A stretch of 64,000 nucleotides of DNA from Bacteroides congonensis (GCF_900130125.1 NZ_FQXY01000011.1:1740748-1804747), one strand, 5' to 3'. Positions 17,056 to 27,461 are shown, counted from the first letter of the stretch. Notes: generated by a model not told the origin, from the sequence alone. Translations and numbers: made by a program.

Positions 17056-20000
17056 ATGAAAAAGATTCTGATTCTATCTGTCTGTCTGTTTGTATGTTGG
17101 ACTATTTCGTCCGCTCAGCAACAACGGATAAAAGTAGCCTGTGTAGGAAACAGTATCACCTACGGAACCGGATTATCCGACCGTTTGGTGCAGTCTTATC
17201 CCGTGCAGTTGCAAAAAATGTTAGGCACCCGTTATGAAGTCGGAAACTTCGGAAAGCCCGGTGCCACCCTGCTCAATCAAGGACACCGTCCCTATATCCG
17301 GCAGGAAGAATATCAGAAAGCATTGGATTTTGCAGGAGACATTGTTGTCATTCATTTGGGAATCAATGATACCGACCCTCGCAACTGGCCCAATTACCGT
17401 GACTTTTTTGTGAAAGATTATCTGAACCTGATTGATACCTTCCGCAAAGCCAATCCCGGCGCACGGATTATCATAGCGCGAATGACCCCGATTGCCGACC
17501 GGCATCCGCGTTTCCAGTCGGGCACCCGTGACTGGCACGGCGAGATACAGACAGCTATCGAAGCAGTAGCGCGTTATGCCGGTGTGCAGCTGATAGACTT
17601 CCACGAACCGCTCTATCCATATCCTTTCTTGCTGCCGGATGCTGTTCATCCTACTGCCGAAGGGGCAGCCATCATGGCAAAAACTGTTTATTCGGCTATC
17701 ACCGGAGATTATGGCGGCTTGAAATTATCCCCGCTTTATACGGATAATATGGTTCTCCAACGTGATACCCCTTTACTGATACAGGGAACAGCCAATGCAG
17801 GAGAGCAAGTAACAGTCAGCATAGACCGTCAGCAGTGGATTACAAAAACTGCACCGGACGGGAAATGGTCGGTGAAATTATCACCGTTGAAAGCAGGCGG
17901 CCCTTATACGTTGGCAGTCTCCACTCAAAAAAGAATCTTGAAGTACACCAACGTCCTGGCAGGAGAAGTCTGGTTATGCTCCGGACAGTCGAATATGGAA
18001 TTTATGTTGAGCCAAACCACTACCGGAAAGAAAGACATTCCTCAAGCTGCCGACGAACAGTTGCGCTTGTATGACATGAAAGCCCGTTGGCGTACGGACG
18101 CGGTGCAATGGGACGCTTCCGTCCTCGACTCCCTGAATCATCTTCAGTATTATAAAGACACGGAATGGCAAACCTGTACTCCCGACAATGCCGCCCGTTT
18201 CTCGGCGGTAGCATATTATTTCGGCCGGATGTTGCGGGATAGCTTGAAAGTTCCGGTAGGGCTGATATGCAATGCAATCGGCGGTTCGCCTACTGAATCA
18301 TGGATAGACCGGAATACGTTGGAATATCACTTCCCGGCTATATTGAAAGACTGGACACACAATGATTTTATACAAGACTGGGTACGCGGACGCGCTGCAT
18401 TAAACATCAAACAGTCGAAAGAGAAATACCAACGCCACCCTTACGAACCTTGTTATTTGTATGAGTCGGGGATTCGTCCGTTGGCGCAATATCCGGTCAA
18501 AGGTGTGATTTGGTATCAGGGAGAATCGAACGCCCATAATTACGAAGCCCATGAGAAACTCTTCAAACTCTTGATAAGCAGTTGGCGTAAGAACTGGGAG
18601 AATGAGGAACTGCCGTTCTACTACGTTCAGCTTTCCAGTATAGCTCGTCCTTCCTGGCCGTGGTTCCGTGACAGCCAGCGCAGGATGATGAACGAAATAC
18701 CGAATACAGGTATGGCGGTGTCGAGTGATAATGGCGACTCATTAGACGTACACCCTAGAAATAAGAAACCGATTGGCGAACGTCTCGCCCGTTGGGCCTT
18801 GAATAAAACGTATGGCATGAGCCATATACTGCCATCCGGCCCGTTATTTCAGCAAGCCGATTTTCGTGAAAATGCCGTATATGTGACTTTCAATTACGGC
18901 AAAGGCTTAAAGAGTGCGGACGGTCGTCCTTTGCGTACGTTTGAGGTCGCCGAGACGGACGGCATTTATTACCCTGCCGTTGCGGAGATAATAGACGGTC
19001 GGATAAAAGTATATAGTGAACAAGTAAAGCATCCGCGATACGTCCGCTACGGTTGGCAGCCTTTCACACGTGCAAATCTGGTGAATGAAGCAGGTCTGCC
19101 GGCTTCGACCTTCCGTGCGGAAGCATCCGAGCGGTTCATTACGGATATTCACTTGCAGAAAATGGAAGGATTCCCTCAATCGGAGAAAGGCTTCAAACTT
19201 GGCGTTTCCGCCTGCTACTCAGGAATCCTGAGCGGCAATCTGCTGATGGCGGGTGGTTGTAATTTTCCCGGTGTTCCTGCCAGCGATGGCGGAAAGAAGA
19301 AATTCTATCGGGGGATTTATGCGGCAACGATAAATACCGATACGGTACTTGCCTGGCGTAAGGTGGGAGAGTTGCCTGTCGCTTCCGCTTACGGAGTTTC
19401 CGTATCTTGTCCGGACGGCATCATCTGCATAGGGGGAACCGATGGAAAAGATGCGCTGACGTCTGTCTATAAAATCAGTTGGGGGAGAAATCCGAAGGCG
19501 GCAAAACAAGGGAAAGTCGTAATAGAAACTCTTCCTGCTTTGCCTTATGCGTTGGATAATATGTGCGGCACGTTGATAGGCGGGCAACTGTTCGTTGCAG
19601 GTGGTAACAGAAACGGCAAACCTTCCAACTCATTCCTTTGCCTTGACTTGGACAGGCTTGAGACTGGTTGGCAGGAGTTACCGAATTTTCCCGGAGATGC
19701 ACGGACGCAAGCTGTCTGTGCCGGACAGTTTAAAGACGGTGAAGCCCGTATCTTCCTATGGGGCGGATTCGCCGCTTCTACCGATGGCAAACCGGCAACA
19801 CTTTCCACCGACGGTTATTGCTACTCGTCCCTGTCCCGCCAATGGACTCCCATAGCTACCCCGACAGGAAACGACGGTGAAACCATCTCCTTAGGTGGCG
19901 GAACAGCCATCGCCATCAATGAAAACCTGATACTCTGTACAGGCGGGGTGAATAAAGATATCTTCCTTGCGGCTCTCCGACAGCCCCAGAAGGACTATCT

Positions 20001-20208
20001 TCTCCATCCTGCCGAATGGTACAAATTCAATGACCGGATATTAATATATGACATCAGCCAAAACACATGGCAGGAAGTAGCCCGTACCCCGCAAACAGCC
20101 CGTGCCGGAGCAGCGTTGGTGGGATGGGATAAGACTTATTACAACATAAACGGAGAATTGAAGCCGGGTATCCGCACACCCGAAATAATCAGGATAACAG
20201 TGGAATAA
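17056..20208 (+). CDS. Three-domain fusion: SGNH esterase + sialate O-acetylesterase + sialate mutarotase-like kelch domain
   Basis: 1050-residue exported protein (signal peptide ending 'TISSAQQ'). Residues about 22-220: SGNH hydrolase ('VACVGNSITYGTG', 'IHLGINDTDP', 'PDAVHPTAEG'). Residues about 222-700: SASA-type sialate O-acetylesterase ('LYTDNMVLQRD', 'WLCSGQSNMEF' with the nucleophile Ser near 310, 'VIWYQGESNAHN', late His in 'DVHPRNKK'). Residues about 710-1050: kelch-type cyclically permuted mutarotase like NanM ('GVSACYSGILSGNLLMAGGCNFPG', 'CTGGVNKDIF'). Together these would de-O-acetylate sialic acids and interconvert their anomers after sialidase release. It sits between sialidase/GH20 and beta-mannosidase genes. 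The fusion looks intact with no frame break. Confidence 0.9.
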   Translation: MKKILILSVCLFVCWTISSAQQQRIKVACVGNSITYGTGLSDRLVQSYPVQLQKMLGTRYEVGNFGKPGATLLNQGHRPYIRQEEYQKALDFAGDIVVIHLGINDTDPRNWPNYRDFFVKDYLNLIDTFRKANPGARIIIARMTPIADRHPRFQSGTRDWHGEIQTAIEAVARYAGVQLIDFHEPLYPYPFLLPDAVHPTAEGAAIMAKTVYSAITGDYGGLKLSPLYTDNMVLQRDTPLLIQGTANAGEQVTVSIDRQQWITKTAPDGKWSVKLSPLKAGGPYTLAVSTQKRILKYTNVLAGEVWLCSGQSNMEFMLSQTTTGKKDIPQAADEQLRLYDMKARWRTDAVQWDASVLDSLNHLQYYKDTEWQTCTPDNAARFSAVAYYFGRMLRDSLKVPVGLICNAIGGSPTESWIDRNTLEYHFPAILKDWTHNDFIQDWVRGRAALNIKQSKEKYQRHPYEPCYLYESGIRPLAQYPVKGVIWYQGESNAHNYEAHEKLFKLLISSWRKNWENEELPFYYVQLSSIARPSWPWFRDSQRRMMNEIPNTGMAVSSDNGDSLDVHPRNKKPIGERLARWALNKTYGMSHILPSGPLFQQADFRENAVYVTFNYGKGLKSADGRPLRTFEVAETDGIYYPAVAEIIDGRIKVYSEQVKHPRYVRYGWQPFTRANLVNEAGLPASTFRAEASERFITDIHLQKMEGFPQSEKGFKLGVSACYSGILSGNLLMAGGCNFPGVPASDGGKKKFYRGIYAATINTDTVLAWRKVGELPVASAYGVSVSCPDGIICIGGTDGKDALTSVYKISWGRNPKAAKQGKVVIETLPALPYALDNMCGTLIGGQLFVAGGNRNGKPSNSFLCLDLDRLETGWQELPNFPGDARTQAVCAGQFKDGEARIFLWGGFAASTDGKPATLSTDGYCYSSLSRQWTPIATPTGNDGETISLGGGTAIAINENLILCTGGVNKDIFLAALRQPQKDYLLHPAEWYKFNDRILIYDISQNTWQEVARTPQTARAGAALVGWDKTYYNINGELKPGIRTPEIIRITVE

Positions 20209-20273
20209 TAAAAACAATGCCGCTTGTAATCTATATTTTGTTAAATTATCAGGGAAAATTGATGGAAAAATAA

Positions 20274-20281
20274 TATCTTTG
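20274..20281 (+). promoter_or_regulatory. -7 promoter box before the beta-mannosidase gene
   Basis: TATCTTTG matches TAnnTTTG, 27 bp before the chosen ATG at 20309; no good -33 box is visible. It suggests a separate start for the mannosidase-hexosaminidase-hexosaminidase genes. Confidence 0.6.
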
Positions 20282-20308
20282 ACACCGTTAATATCTAATG
20301 CCCCCACT

Positions 20309-22921
20309 ATGATGATTAATTTAACCGGAAAAAAAGCTCAGATAGCGTGTGGATTACTCTGCTGTTGCAGCATGGCCTATGCCCAGAGCAATGACAATTC
20401 AGAAGTTCTAACTTTGCACACAGGCTGGGAGTTTTCCCAAGTGGGGACAGAGATATGGCGCACAGCCGTAGTCCCCGGCACGGTACATCAAGACCTTATC
20501 CATCACAACCTCATTCCCAATCCCTTCTACGGTATCAACGAACAGAAAATCCAATGGGTCGAAAATGAAGACTGGGAATACAGGACGGCTTTTACAATCA
20601 CTGCCGACCAACTGAAACGTGATGACGCCCAACTCACCTTTGAAGGGCTCGATACCTACGCCGATGTCTACCTCAACGGAGCATTGCTGTTAAAAGCCGA
20701 CAACATGTTCGTCGGCTACACAATCCCCGTCAAACAATATCTTCGTTCCGGAGAAAATCTCCTTCACATATATTTTCATTCGCCCATCCGGCAGACATTA
20801 CCCCAATACGCTTCCAACGGATTCAACTATCCCGCCGACAACGACCATCACGAGAAACACCTGAGTGTATTCTCCCGCAAAGCTCCTTACAGCTACGGCT
20901 GGGACTGGGGTATCCGCATGGTGACCAGCGGTGTCTGGCGTCCGGTAACCATCCGCTTCTACGATGCCGCTTCCATCAGCGACTACCATGTGAAGCAACT
21001 ATCGCTGACCGACCAGGTAGCGAAGCTGTCCAACGAACTGGAAATAAACAACATACTTCCCCATCCGCTTCAAGCAGAAATAAAAATAAAAACTTCGCTC
21101 GAAGGGGAACAGGAAGCCGCCATCACCCAAAACGTCACCCTGCAACCCGGAATCAACCACATCTGTATCCCTACGGAAGTTGTCTCACCGGTACGCTGGA
21201 TGCCGAATGGCTGGGGAGCGCCGACTTTATACGATTTCTCCGCCCAAGTTATCGCTCAAGGTAACATCGTGGCTGAACAATCCCACAGAATCGGACTCCG
21301 CACCGTCCGCCTGGTGAACGAAAAGGATGCAGACGGAGAATCCTTCTATTTTGAAGTGAACGGTATCCCGATGTTTGCCAAGGGAGCCAACTACATACCC
21401 CAGGACGCGTTATTGACGAATGTGACTACCGAACGCTATCAGACATTGTTCCGCGACATTAAGGAAGCGAACATGAACGTCATCCGCGTATGGGGTGGCG
21501 GAACCTATGAAGACGACCGTTTCTACAATCTGGCAGACGAGAACGGAATACTGGTATGGCAGGACTTTATGTTTGCCTGCACCCCTTATCCGTCCGACCC
21601 CACCTTCTTGAAAAGGGTAGAGGAGGAAGCCTGCTACAACATCCGTCGTCTCCGCAACCACCCTTCGCTAGCCATGTGGTGCGGAAACAACGAAATACTC
21701 GAAGCCTTGAAATACTGGGGATATCAAAAGAAATATACCCCGGAAATCTATCAGGAAATGATGACTGGCTACGACAAACTCTTCCGCGAGTTGCTTCCCG
21801 CCAAAGTGAAGGAACTCGATGCAGACCGTTTCTACATCCACAGTTCCCCCTATCTTGCCAACTGGGGACGTCCCGAATCATGGGGAATAGGGGATAGCCA
21901 CAACTGGGGCGTCTGGTACGGAAAGAAAACTTTTGAATCATTGGATACCGATTTGCCGCGTTTTATGAGCGAATTCGGTTTCCAGTCTTTCCCCGAAATG
22001 AAAACCATTGCCACATTCGCATCTCCAGAAGATTATCAAATCGAATCGGAAGTGATGAACGCCCATCAAAAGAGCAGCATCGGCAATGACTTGATTCGTA
22101 CTTATATGGAACGCGATTATATCGTACCCGAGAAATTTGAGGATTTCGTCTACGTCGGACTTGTATTGCAGGGACATGGCATACGTCATGGTCTGGAAGC
22201 GCACCGGCGCAACCGTCCCTATTGTATGGGTACATTATACTGGCAATTGAACGACAGTTGGCCGGTAGTGTCATGGTCGGGTATCGACTACTACGGTAAT
22301 TGGAAAGCCCTGCATTATCAGGCAAAGCGTGCATTTGCCCCCGTTCATATCAATCCTTTGCTGGAAGGTGACAACTTGTGTGTTTACTTGCTTTCCGACC
22401 ATCTTGACACCCGGGAGAAACTGACGTTGGAAATGAAACTGACGAATTTTGCGGGAAAGAAAGCCGGAAAAACGGTTGTCCTTCCTTCTTTGTCTCTTCC
22501 TGCCAACACTTCCCAATGTGTATACCGCACTCCGCTCACCACTTTGTTCTTTCCGGCAAAGCGCCCGCTTACGGACGACCTGCGCAGTAGCTTCATGCAA
22601 CTGACCTTGAAAGACAAATCCGGTCATACAGTAGCCGAAACAGTCTACTTCTTTGAAAAGACCAAAGACCTGCTCCTGCCCGAGACGACCATCACCTATA
22701 AAATGAAGCAGACAGACGGCAAATGCGAACTGACACTTCTTTCTCCTGCCCTGGCAAAAGACGTCTTTATCGAAATACCTTTGCAGGGCGCCCGTTTCAG
22801 CGACAACTTCTTCGACCTTTTGCCCGGAGAGCGTAAAACGGTCATCATCACTTCTCCCGACATCAAGAAAGGAGAAGAATTGCCTTTGGGACTCAAACAT
22901 ATTCGTGAAACCTATAATTAA
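20309..22921 (+). CDS. Beta-mannosidase (GH2), exported
   Basis: 870-residue GH2 enzyme that removes beta-linked mannose, for example the core mannose of N-glycans. The ATG at 20309 (or 20312) is chosen over upstream in-frame codons because it begins a signal-like sequence ('CGLLCCCSMAYAQ') and follows a promoter box. GH2 sugar-binding domain with 'WEFSQVGTEIWRTAVVPGTVHQDLI', Ig-like domain, and TIM barrel with 'NVIRVWGGGTYEDD', 'WCGNNEILEA' (acid/base Glu after Asn) and 'RFMSEFGFQSFPE' (nucleophile Glu). The C-terminus has Ig-like mannosidase domains. Corresponds in order to BT0458 of B. thetaiotaomicron. GC-rich third positions compared with the start of the window. Confidence 0.95.
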   Translation: MMINLTGKKAQIACGLLCCCSMAYAQSNDNSEVLTLHTGWEFSQVGTEIWRTAVVPGTVHQDLIHHNLIPNPFYGINEQKIQWVENEDWEYRTAFTITADQLKRDDAQLTFEGLDTYADVYLNGALLLKADNMFVGYTIPVKQYLRSGENLLHIYFHSPIRQTLPQYASNGFNYPADNDHHEKHLSVFSRKAPYSYGWDWGIRMVTSGVWRPVTIRFYDAASISDYHVKQLSLTDQVAKLSNELEINNILPHPLQAEIKIKTSLEGEQEAAITQNVTLQPGINHICIPTEVVSPVRWMPNGWGAPTLYDFSAQVIAQGNIVAEQSHRIGLRTVRLVNEKDADGESFYFEVNGIPMFAKGANYIPQDALLTNVTTERYQTLFRDIKEANMNVIRVWGGGTYEDDRFYNLADENGILVWQDFMFACTPYPSDPTFLKRVEEEACYNIRRLRNHPSLAMWCGNNEILEALKYWGYQKKYTPEIYQEMMTGYDKLFRELLPAKVKELDADRFYIHSSPYLANWGRPESWGIGDSHNWGVWYGKKTFESLDTDLPRFMSEFGFQSFPEMKTIATFASPEDYQIESEVMNAHQKSSIGNDLIRTYMERDYIVPEKFEDFVYVGLVLQGHGIRHGLEAHRRNRPYCMGTLYWQLNDSWPVVSWSGIDYYGNWKALHYQAKRAFAPVHINPLLEGDNLCVYLLSDHLDTREKLTLEMKLTNFAGKKAGKTVVLPSLSLPANTSQCVYRTPLTTLFFPAKRPLTDDLRSSFMQLTLKDKSGHTVAETVYFFEKTKDLLLPETTITYKMKQTDGKCELTLLSPALAKDVFIEIPLQGARFSDNFFDLLPGERKTVIITSPDIKKGEELPLGLKHIRETYN

Positions 22922-22957
22922 ATATCTATTAGTAACTTAACACTTAATTTTTAGTTT

Positions 22958-25282
22958 ATGAAACAATTCTTAAAACTAACCGGATGCCTGGCAGTGGCGG
23001 GACTTTTTTCTTTGTGCCAATCCCCGCAACAGGAAGCTGATTACCAAATCATCCCTTTTCCGCAGGAAAACGTTACAGCTCAGGGAAGTCCCTTCATCCT
23101 GAAGAGCGGAGTGAAAATCCTTTATCCGGAAGGTAACGAAAAGATGCAACGCAACGCAAAATTTCTTGCCGACTACCTGAAAACAGCTACCGGAAAAGAC
23201 TTTGCCATCGAAGCCGGAACAGAAGGTAAGAACGCCATTGTACTGGCATTGGGAGCGGAAGCCGAAAATCCCGAGTCCTACCAGTTGAAAGTAGCGGGTG
23301 ACGGAATCACTATCACCGGCCCGACGGAAGCCGGAGTATTCTATGGAATCCAGTCTTTGCGCAAATCTTTGCCCGTTGCAGTGGGTGCGGATATCGCATT
23401 GCCGGCAGTAGAGATAAAGGATGCTCCCCGTTTCTCTTATCGTGGCGCGCACTTCGACACTAGCCGCCATTTCTTTACCGTAGACGAAGTGAAGACCTAT
23501 ATCGACATGATGGCTTTGCACAATATGAACCGTTTCCACTGGCATATTACTGAAGACCAGGGCTGGCGTCTGGAAATCAAGAAATACCCGAAACTGACGG
23601 AAATCGGTTCCAAGAGAACGGAGACAGTCATCGGACGCAACTCCGGCGAATATGACGGCAAACCTTACGGTGGTTTCTACACTCAGGAACAGGCGAAAGA
23701 CATAGTAGCTTATGCTGCTGAACGTTATATCACGGTTATCCCCGAAATCGACCTGCCGGGACATATGCAGGCTGCTCTTGCCGCTTATCCGGAACTCGGA
23801 TGTACAGGCGGCCCGTACGAAGTATGGAGACAATGGGGTGTATCCGAGGATGTGCTCTGTGCCGGAAACGACCAGGTATTGAAATTCCTCGAAGACGTAT
23901 ATGCCGAACTGATTGAAATCTTCCCGTCGGAATATATCCACGTTGGTGGTGACGAATGTCCTAAAGTACGTTGGGAAAAATGTCCGAAATGCCAGGCACG
24001 TATCAAGGCGCTGGGATTGAAATCGGATGATAAGCATAGCAAGGAAGAACGTTTGCAGAGCTTCGTTATCAACCATATCGAAAAATTCCTCAACGACCAC
24101 GGACGTCAGATTATCGGTTGGGATGAAATCCTCGAAGGCGGGCTTGCACCGAACGCGACTGTCATGTCATGGCGTGGTGAAAAGGGCGGTATCGAAGCAG
24201 CCAAGCAGAAACATGATGTTATCATGACACCGAACACTTACTTGTATTTCGACTACTACCAGACAAAAGACACGGAGAACGAACCTCTCGGTATTGGTGG
24301 TTACCTGCCTCTTGAAAGAGTGTACAGCTACGAGCCGATGCCGGCTTCCCTCACTCCCGAAGAACAGAAATATATCAAAGGCGTGCAGGCTAACCTTTGG
24401 ACTGAATACATTCCTACATTCTCTCATGCCCAGTATATGGTATTGCCCCGTTGGGCTGCCTTGTCCGAAATCCAGTGGTCGGCTCCCGACAAGAAGAATT
24501 ATGAAGACTTCCTGTCCCGTCTGCCGCGCCTGATTAAGTGGTACGATGCCGAAGGATACAATTACGCAAAACACGTATTCAACGTAACTGCCGAATACAC
24601 TCCGAACCCGGCAGACGGTACGCTGGATATCACCTTGTCAACCATTGACGGTGCGCCTATCCATTACACACTTGACGGCACAGAACCTACCGCTGCTTCT
24701 CCGCTTTATGAAAGCCCGCTGAAAATCAAGGAAAACGTAACTTTCTCTGCCATTGCTGTCCGTCCTACCGGAAACAGCCGTGTGATTTCTGAAAAGGTTA
24801 ATTTCAGCAAGTCCAGCATGAAGCCGATTGTAGCCAACCAACCTGTCAATAAGCAATACATGTTCAAAGGCGAATCTACACTGGTAGACGGCTTGAAAGG
24901 AAATGGCAACTACAAGACCGGACGTTGGATTGCATTCTACAAGAACGATATGGATATGACTATCGACCTTCAGCAGCCCACCGAGATTTCGAGCGTTGCT
25001 ATTTCTACTTGCGTGGAGAAGGGCGACTGGGTGTTTGACGCGAGAGGACTTTCCGTAGAAGTTTCGGACGATGGCAAGAACTTTACCAAAGTTGCTTCCG
25101 AGGAGTATCCTGCTATGAAAGAAAGCGATAAGAATGGTATCTACGAACATAAACTGTCATTCAGCCCGGTGAAAACTCAATACGTGAAAGTGGTTGCCCT
25201 GTCTGAAAGTAAAATACCGGCATGGCATGGCGGCAAAGACAGTCCGGCATTCTTGTTTGTAGACGAAATCACGATAGATTAA
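22958..25282 (+). CDS. Beta-N-acetylhexosaminidase (GH20) with C-terminal accessory domains
   Basis: 774 residues. N-terminal signal 'MKQFLKLTGCLAVAGLFSLC'; Cys 20 could be a lipid site although Leu at -1 is unusual. GH20b domain about 30-145; catalytic barrel about 150-520 with 'GAHFDTSRHFFTVDEVK', 'NRFHWHITEDQGWRLEIKK', 'VIPEIDLPGHMQAAL' and catalytic 'YIHVGGDECPK'. Residues about 545-620 are a chitobiase-type C-terminal domain ('IHYTLDGTEPT'), and about 630-774 an F5/8-type (CBM32-like) beta-sandwich ('WVFDARGLSVEVSDDGKNFTKV'). Removes HexNAc from N-glycans or mucins. Overlaps the next GH20 by one base (TAATG), implying translational coupling. Confidence 0.95.
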   Translation: MKQFLKLTGCLAVAGLFSLCQSPQQEADYQIIPFPQENVTAQGSPFILKSGVKILYPEGNEKMQRNAKFLADYLKTATGKDFAIEAGTEGKNAIVLALGAEAENPESYQLKVAGDGITITGPTEAGVFYGIQSLRKSLPVAVGADIALPAVEIKDAPRFSYRGAHFDTSRHFFTVDEVKTYIDMMALHNMNRFHWHITEDQGWRLEIKKYPKLTEIGSKRTETVIGRNSGEYDGKPYGGFYTQEQAKDIVAYAAERYITVIPEIDLPGHMQAALAAYPELGCTGGPYEVWRQWGVSEDVLCAGNDQVLKFLEDVYAELIEIFPSEYIHVGGDECPKVRWEKCPKCQARIKALGLKSDDKHSKEERLQSFVINHIEKFLNDHGRQIIGWDEILEGGLAPNATVMSWRGEKGGIEAAKQKHDVIMTPNTYLYFDYYQTKDTENEPLGIGGYLPLERVYSYEPMPASLTPEEQKYIKGVQANLWTEYIPTFSHAQYMVLPRWAALSEIQWSAPDKKNYEDFLSRLPRLIKWYDAEGYNYAKHVFNVTAEYTPNPADGTLDITLSTIDGAPIHYTLDGTEPTAASPLYESPLKIKENVTFSAIAVRPTGNSRVISEKVNFSKSSMKPIVANQPVNKQYMFKGESTLVDGLKGNGNYKTGRWIAFYKNDMDMTIDLQQPTEISSVAISTCVEKGDWVFDARGLSVEVSDDGKNFTKVASEEYPAMKESDKNGIYEHKLSFSPVKTQYVKVVALSESKIPAWHGGKDSPAFLFVDEITID

Positions 25283-27354
25283 TGAATATAAGAAATAGAT
25301 ACGCTAAAGTTTGTCTTTTCTTATGGGTATTGGGAATGTGCTTGACCGCACATTCCCTCAAAGCACAGTCCGTCATTCCTGTCCCGTTGAAAATGGAGCA
25401 GGGGACGGGCTCTTTTTTGCTCTCGGAGAAAACAAAACTTTATACAAACCTACAAGGTGGAGAAGCGCAGCTTTTGGAGAATTGCCTGCAAGCATTGCCG
25501 GTTCATCTCAAGAAAGGGAAAAAGAAAGATACGCAGAATGTACTTTCTCTATTGATAACGGAAAAGAGCGGACAGTTGCCTACTCTTGAAAGTTATACGC
25601 TGTCCGTCACACCGTCCCGAATCCTGATACAGGCAACTTCGGGAGCCGGACTGTTTTACGGGATTCAGACACTCCTGCAATTGTCGGCGGCTTCGGTTGA
25701 AAGTATTACCGTTCCTGCCGTTGAAGTGCAGGATACCCCCCGTTTCGCCTATCGCGGATTGATGTTGGACGTGTCCCGCCATTTCCTCTCCAAAGACTTT
25801 GTGAAAAAGCAGATAGACGCACTGGCATACTATAAAATCAACCGCCTGCACCTGCACCTTACGGACGCGGCAGGGTGGCGCATTGAAATCAAGAAATACC
25901 CCCGGCTGACAGATTTTGCCGCCTGGCGTACCGATGCCAACTGGAAGAAATGGTGGAACGGCGACCGCAAATACGTCCGTTTCGATGAACCCGGAGCTTC
26001 CGGCGGTTACTATACCCAGGATGATATCCGCGAAATCGTGGAATATGCCCGTCAGCATTTTATTACGGTTATTCCGGAGATTGAAATGCCTGCCCATTCG
26101 GAAGAAGTATTGGCAGCCTATCCGCAACTTTCCTGTGCGGGCGAACCATATAAGAATGCGGATTTCTGTGTCGGAAACGAAGAGACATTCACCTTCCTCG
26201 AAAATGTACTGACCGAAGTAATGGAGCTTTTCCCGTCGGAATATATCCACGTCGGCGGTGACGAAGCCGGTATGGCGGCATGGAAAACCTGCCCGAAATG
26301 CCAGAAGAGAATGAAGGACGAGCACCTCTCGCACGTAGACGAACTGCAAAGCTACTTGATTCACCGGATAGAAAAGTTTCTGAACGCCCGTGGCCGCCGC
26401 CTGTTGGGCTGGGACGAGATATTGAAAGGCGGTCTGGCTCCTAATGCGACAGTCATGTCATGGCGTGGGGAAGAGGGTGGCATCGCCGCTGTCACTTCCG
26501 GTCATCAGGCCATTATGACCCCCGGCGCATTCTGCTATCTGGACAGTTATCAGGACGCCCCGTATTCTCAGCCGGAAGCTATTGGCGGATACCTGCCCTT
26601 GAAGAAAGTCTACTCCTACAATCCCGTTGCCAAATCATTGTCGGCAGAACAGGCGAAACTGGTGTATGGCGTGCAGGCTAACCTGTGGGCTGAATATATC
26701 CCGACTCCGGAACACATGGAATATATGATGTATCCTCGTGCATTGGCGTTGGCGGAAATAGCCTGGTCGGTTCCCGAACGCAAGTCGTGGACAGACTTCC
26801 ATGCCCGTGCCTTGAAAGCGGTGACGGACTTGCAGTCAAAAGGTTATCACACTTTCGATTTGAAAAACGAGATAGGCAGCCGTCCCGAATCCACCCGTCC
26901 TGTTGACCACCTTGCTTTAGGAAAAAAGGTGATTTACAACGTTCCGTATAGTTCTCATTATACCGCTGGTGGAAATACTGCCTTGACGGACGGGATACGT
27001 GGAGACTGGACATATGGTGACGGCCGCTGGCAAGGCTTTATCAACGGCGACCGTCTGGACGTGACGATTGACCTCGAAGCCGCGACTACCATCCACTCCG
27101 TTACAGCAGCTTTCATGCAGGTGGTGGGAGCGGAAGTATTCCTTCCCGCATCTGTCACCATTTCTGTCTCCGATGACGGAACCAACTTCACGGAACTGAA
27201 ACATCAGACCTTTGAAGTAACCAAAGAAGTCCCCATTAAATTTACGGACATTTCTTGGGAAGGAAACGCACAAGGAAGATATGTGCGCTATCAGGCAAAG
27301 GCCGGAAAAGAGTTCGGCGGATGGATATTTACTGACGAGATAATTGTGAAATAG
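25282..27354 (+). CDS. Beta-N-acetylhexosaminidase (GH20) with F5/8-type domain
   Basis: 690 residues. The ATG at 25282 overlaps the upstream stop and starts a signal peptide ('VCLFLWVLGMCLTAHSLKAQ'). GH20 barrel with 'GLMLDVSRHFLSKDFVKKQID', 'INRLHLHLTDAAGWRIEIKK', 'VIPEIEMPAHSEEVL' and catalytic 'YIHVGGDEAGM'. The C-terminal 150 residues resemble an F5/8-type sandwich ('NTALTDGIRGDWTYGDGRWQ', 'VTISVSDDGTNFTEL'). It is similar to the preceding GH20 ('NATVMSWRGEEGGIAA' against 'NATVMSWRGEKGGIEA'), so the two arose by tandem duplication, but it lacks the chitobiase-like insert. Corresponds to BT0460. A terminator follows. Confidence 0.95.
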   Translation: MNIRNRYAKVCLFLWVLGMCLTAHSLKAQSVIPVPLKMEQGTGSFLLSEKTKLYTNLQGGEAQLLENCLQALPVHLKKGKKKDTQNVLSLLITEKSGQLPTLESYTLSVTPSRILIQATSGAGLFYGIQTLLQLSAASVESITVPAVEVQDTPRFAYRGLMLDVSRHFLSKDFVKKQIDALAYYKINRLHLHLTDAAGWRIEIKKYPRLTDFAAWRTDANWKKWWNGDRKYVRFDEPGASGGYYTQDDIREIVEYARQHFITVIPEIEMPAHSEEVLAAYPQLSCAGEPYKNADFCVGNEETFTFLENVLTEVMELFPSEYIHVGGDEAGMAAWKTCPKCQKRMKDEHLSHVDELQSYLIHRIEKFLNARGRRLLGWDEILKGGLAPNATVMSWRGEEGGIAAVTSGHQAIMTPGAFCYLDSYQDAPYSQPEAIGGYLPLKKVYSYNPVAKSLSAEQAKLVYGVQANLWAEYIPTPEHMEYMMYPRALALAEIAWSVPERKSWTDFHARALKAVTDLQSKGYHTFDLKNEIGSRPESTRPVDHLALGKKVIYNVPYSSHYTAGGNTALTDGIRGDWTYGDGRWQGFINGDRLDVTIDLEAATTIHSVTAAFMQVVGAEVFLPASVTISVSDDGTNFTELKHQTFEVTKEVPIKFTDISWEGNAQGRYVRYQAKAGKEFGGWIFTDEIIVK

Positions 27355-27378
27355 ATATTCGGACATGGATTAAAAAAA

Positions 27379-27415
27379 AGAGGGAATCTACTCAACCAGA
27401 TTCTCTCTCTTTTTG
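27379..27415 (+). terminator. Intrinsic terminator after the GH20 pair
   Basis: 11-bp stem with one G-T pair (27379-27389 with 27398-27408), 8-nt loop, then CTTTTTG. Ends the mannosidase/hexosaminidase unit. Confidence 0.85.
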
Positions 27416-27461
27416 TTATATTTATATCAGAAGTCTGCTTTAAAAACGAAAGTATCTCAAA

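Noticed and set aside
22271..22900. 209-residue minus-strand ORF
   Set aside because: Antisense shadow of the GH2 beta-mannosidase; no promoter or recognisable domain.
22976..24100. 374-residue minus-strand ORF
   Set aside because: Antisense shadow of the GH20 gene at 22958; the length reflects GC-rich third positions of the real gene.
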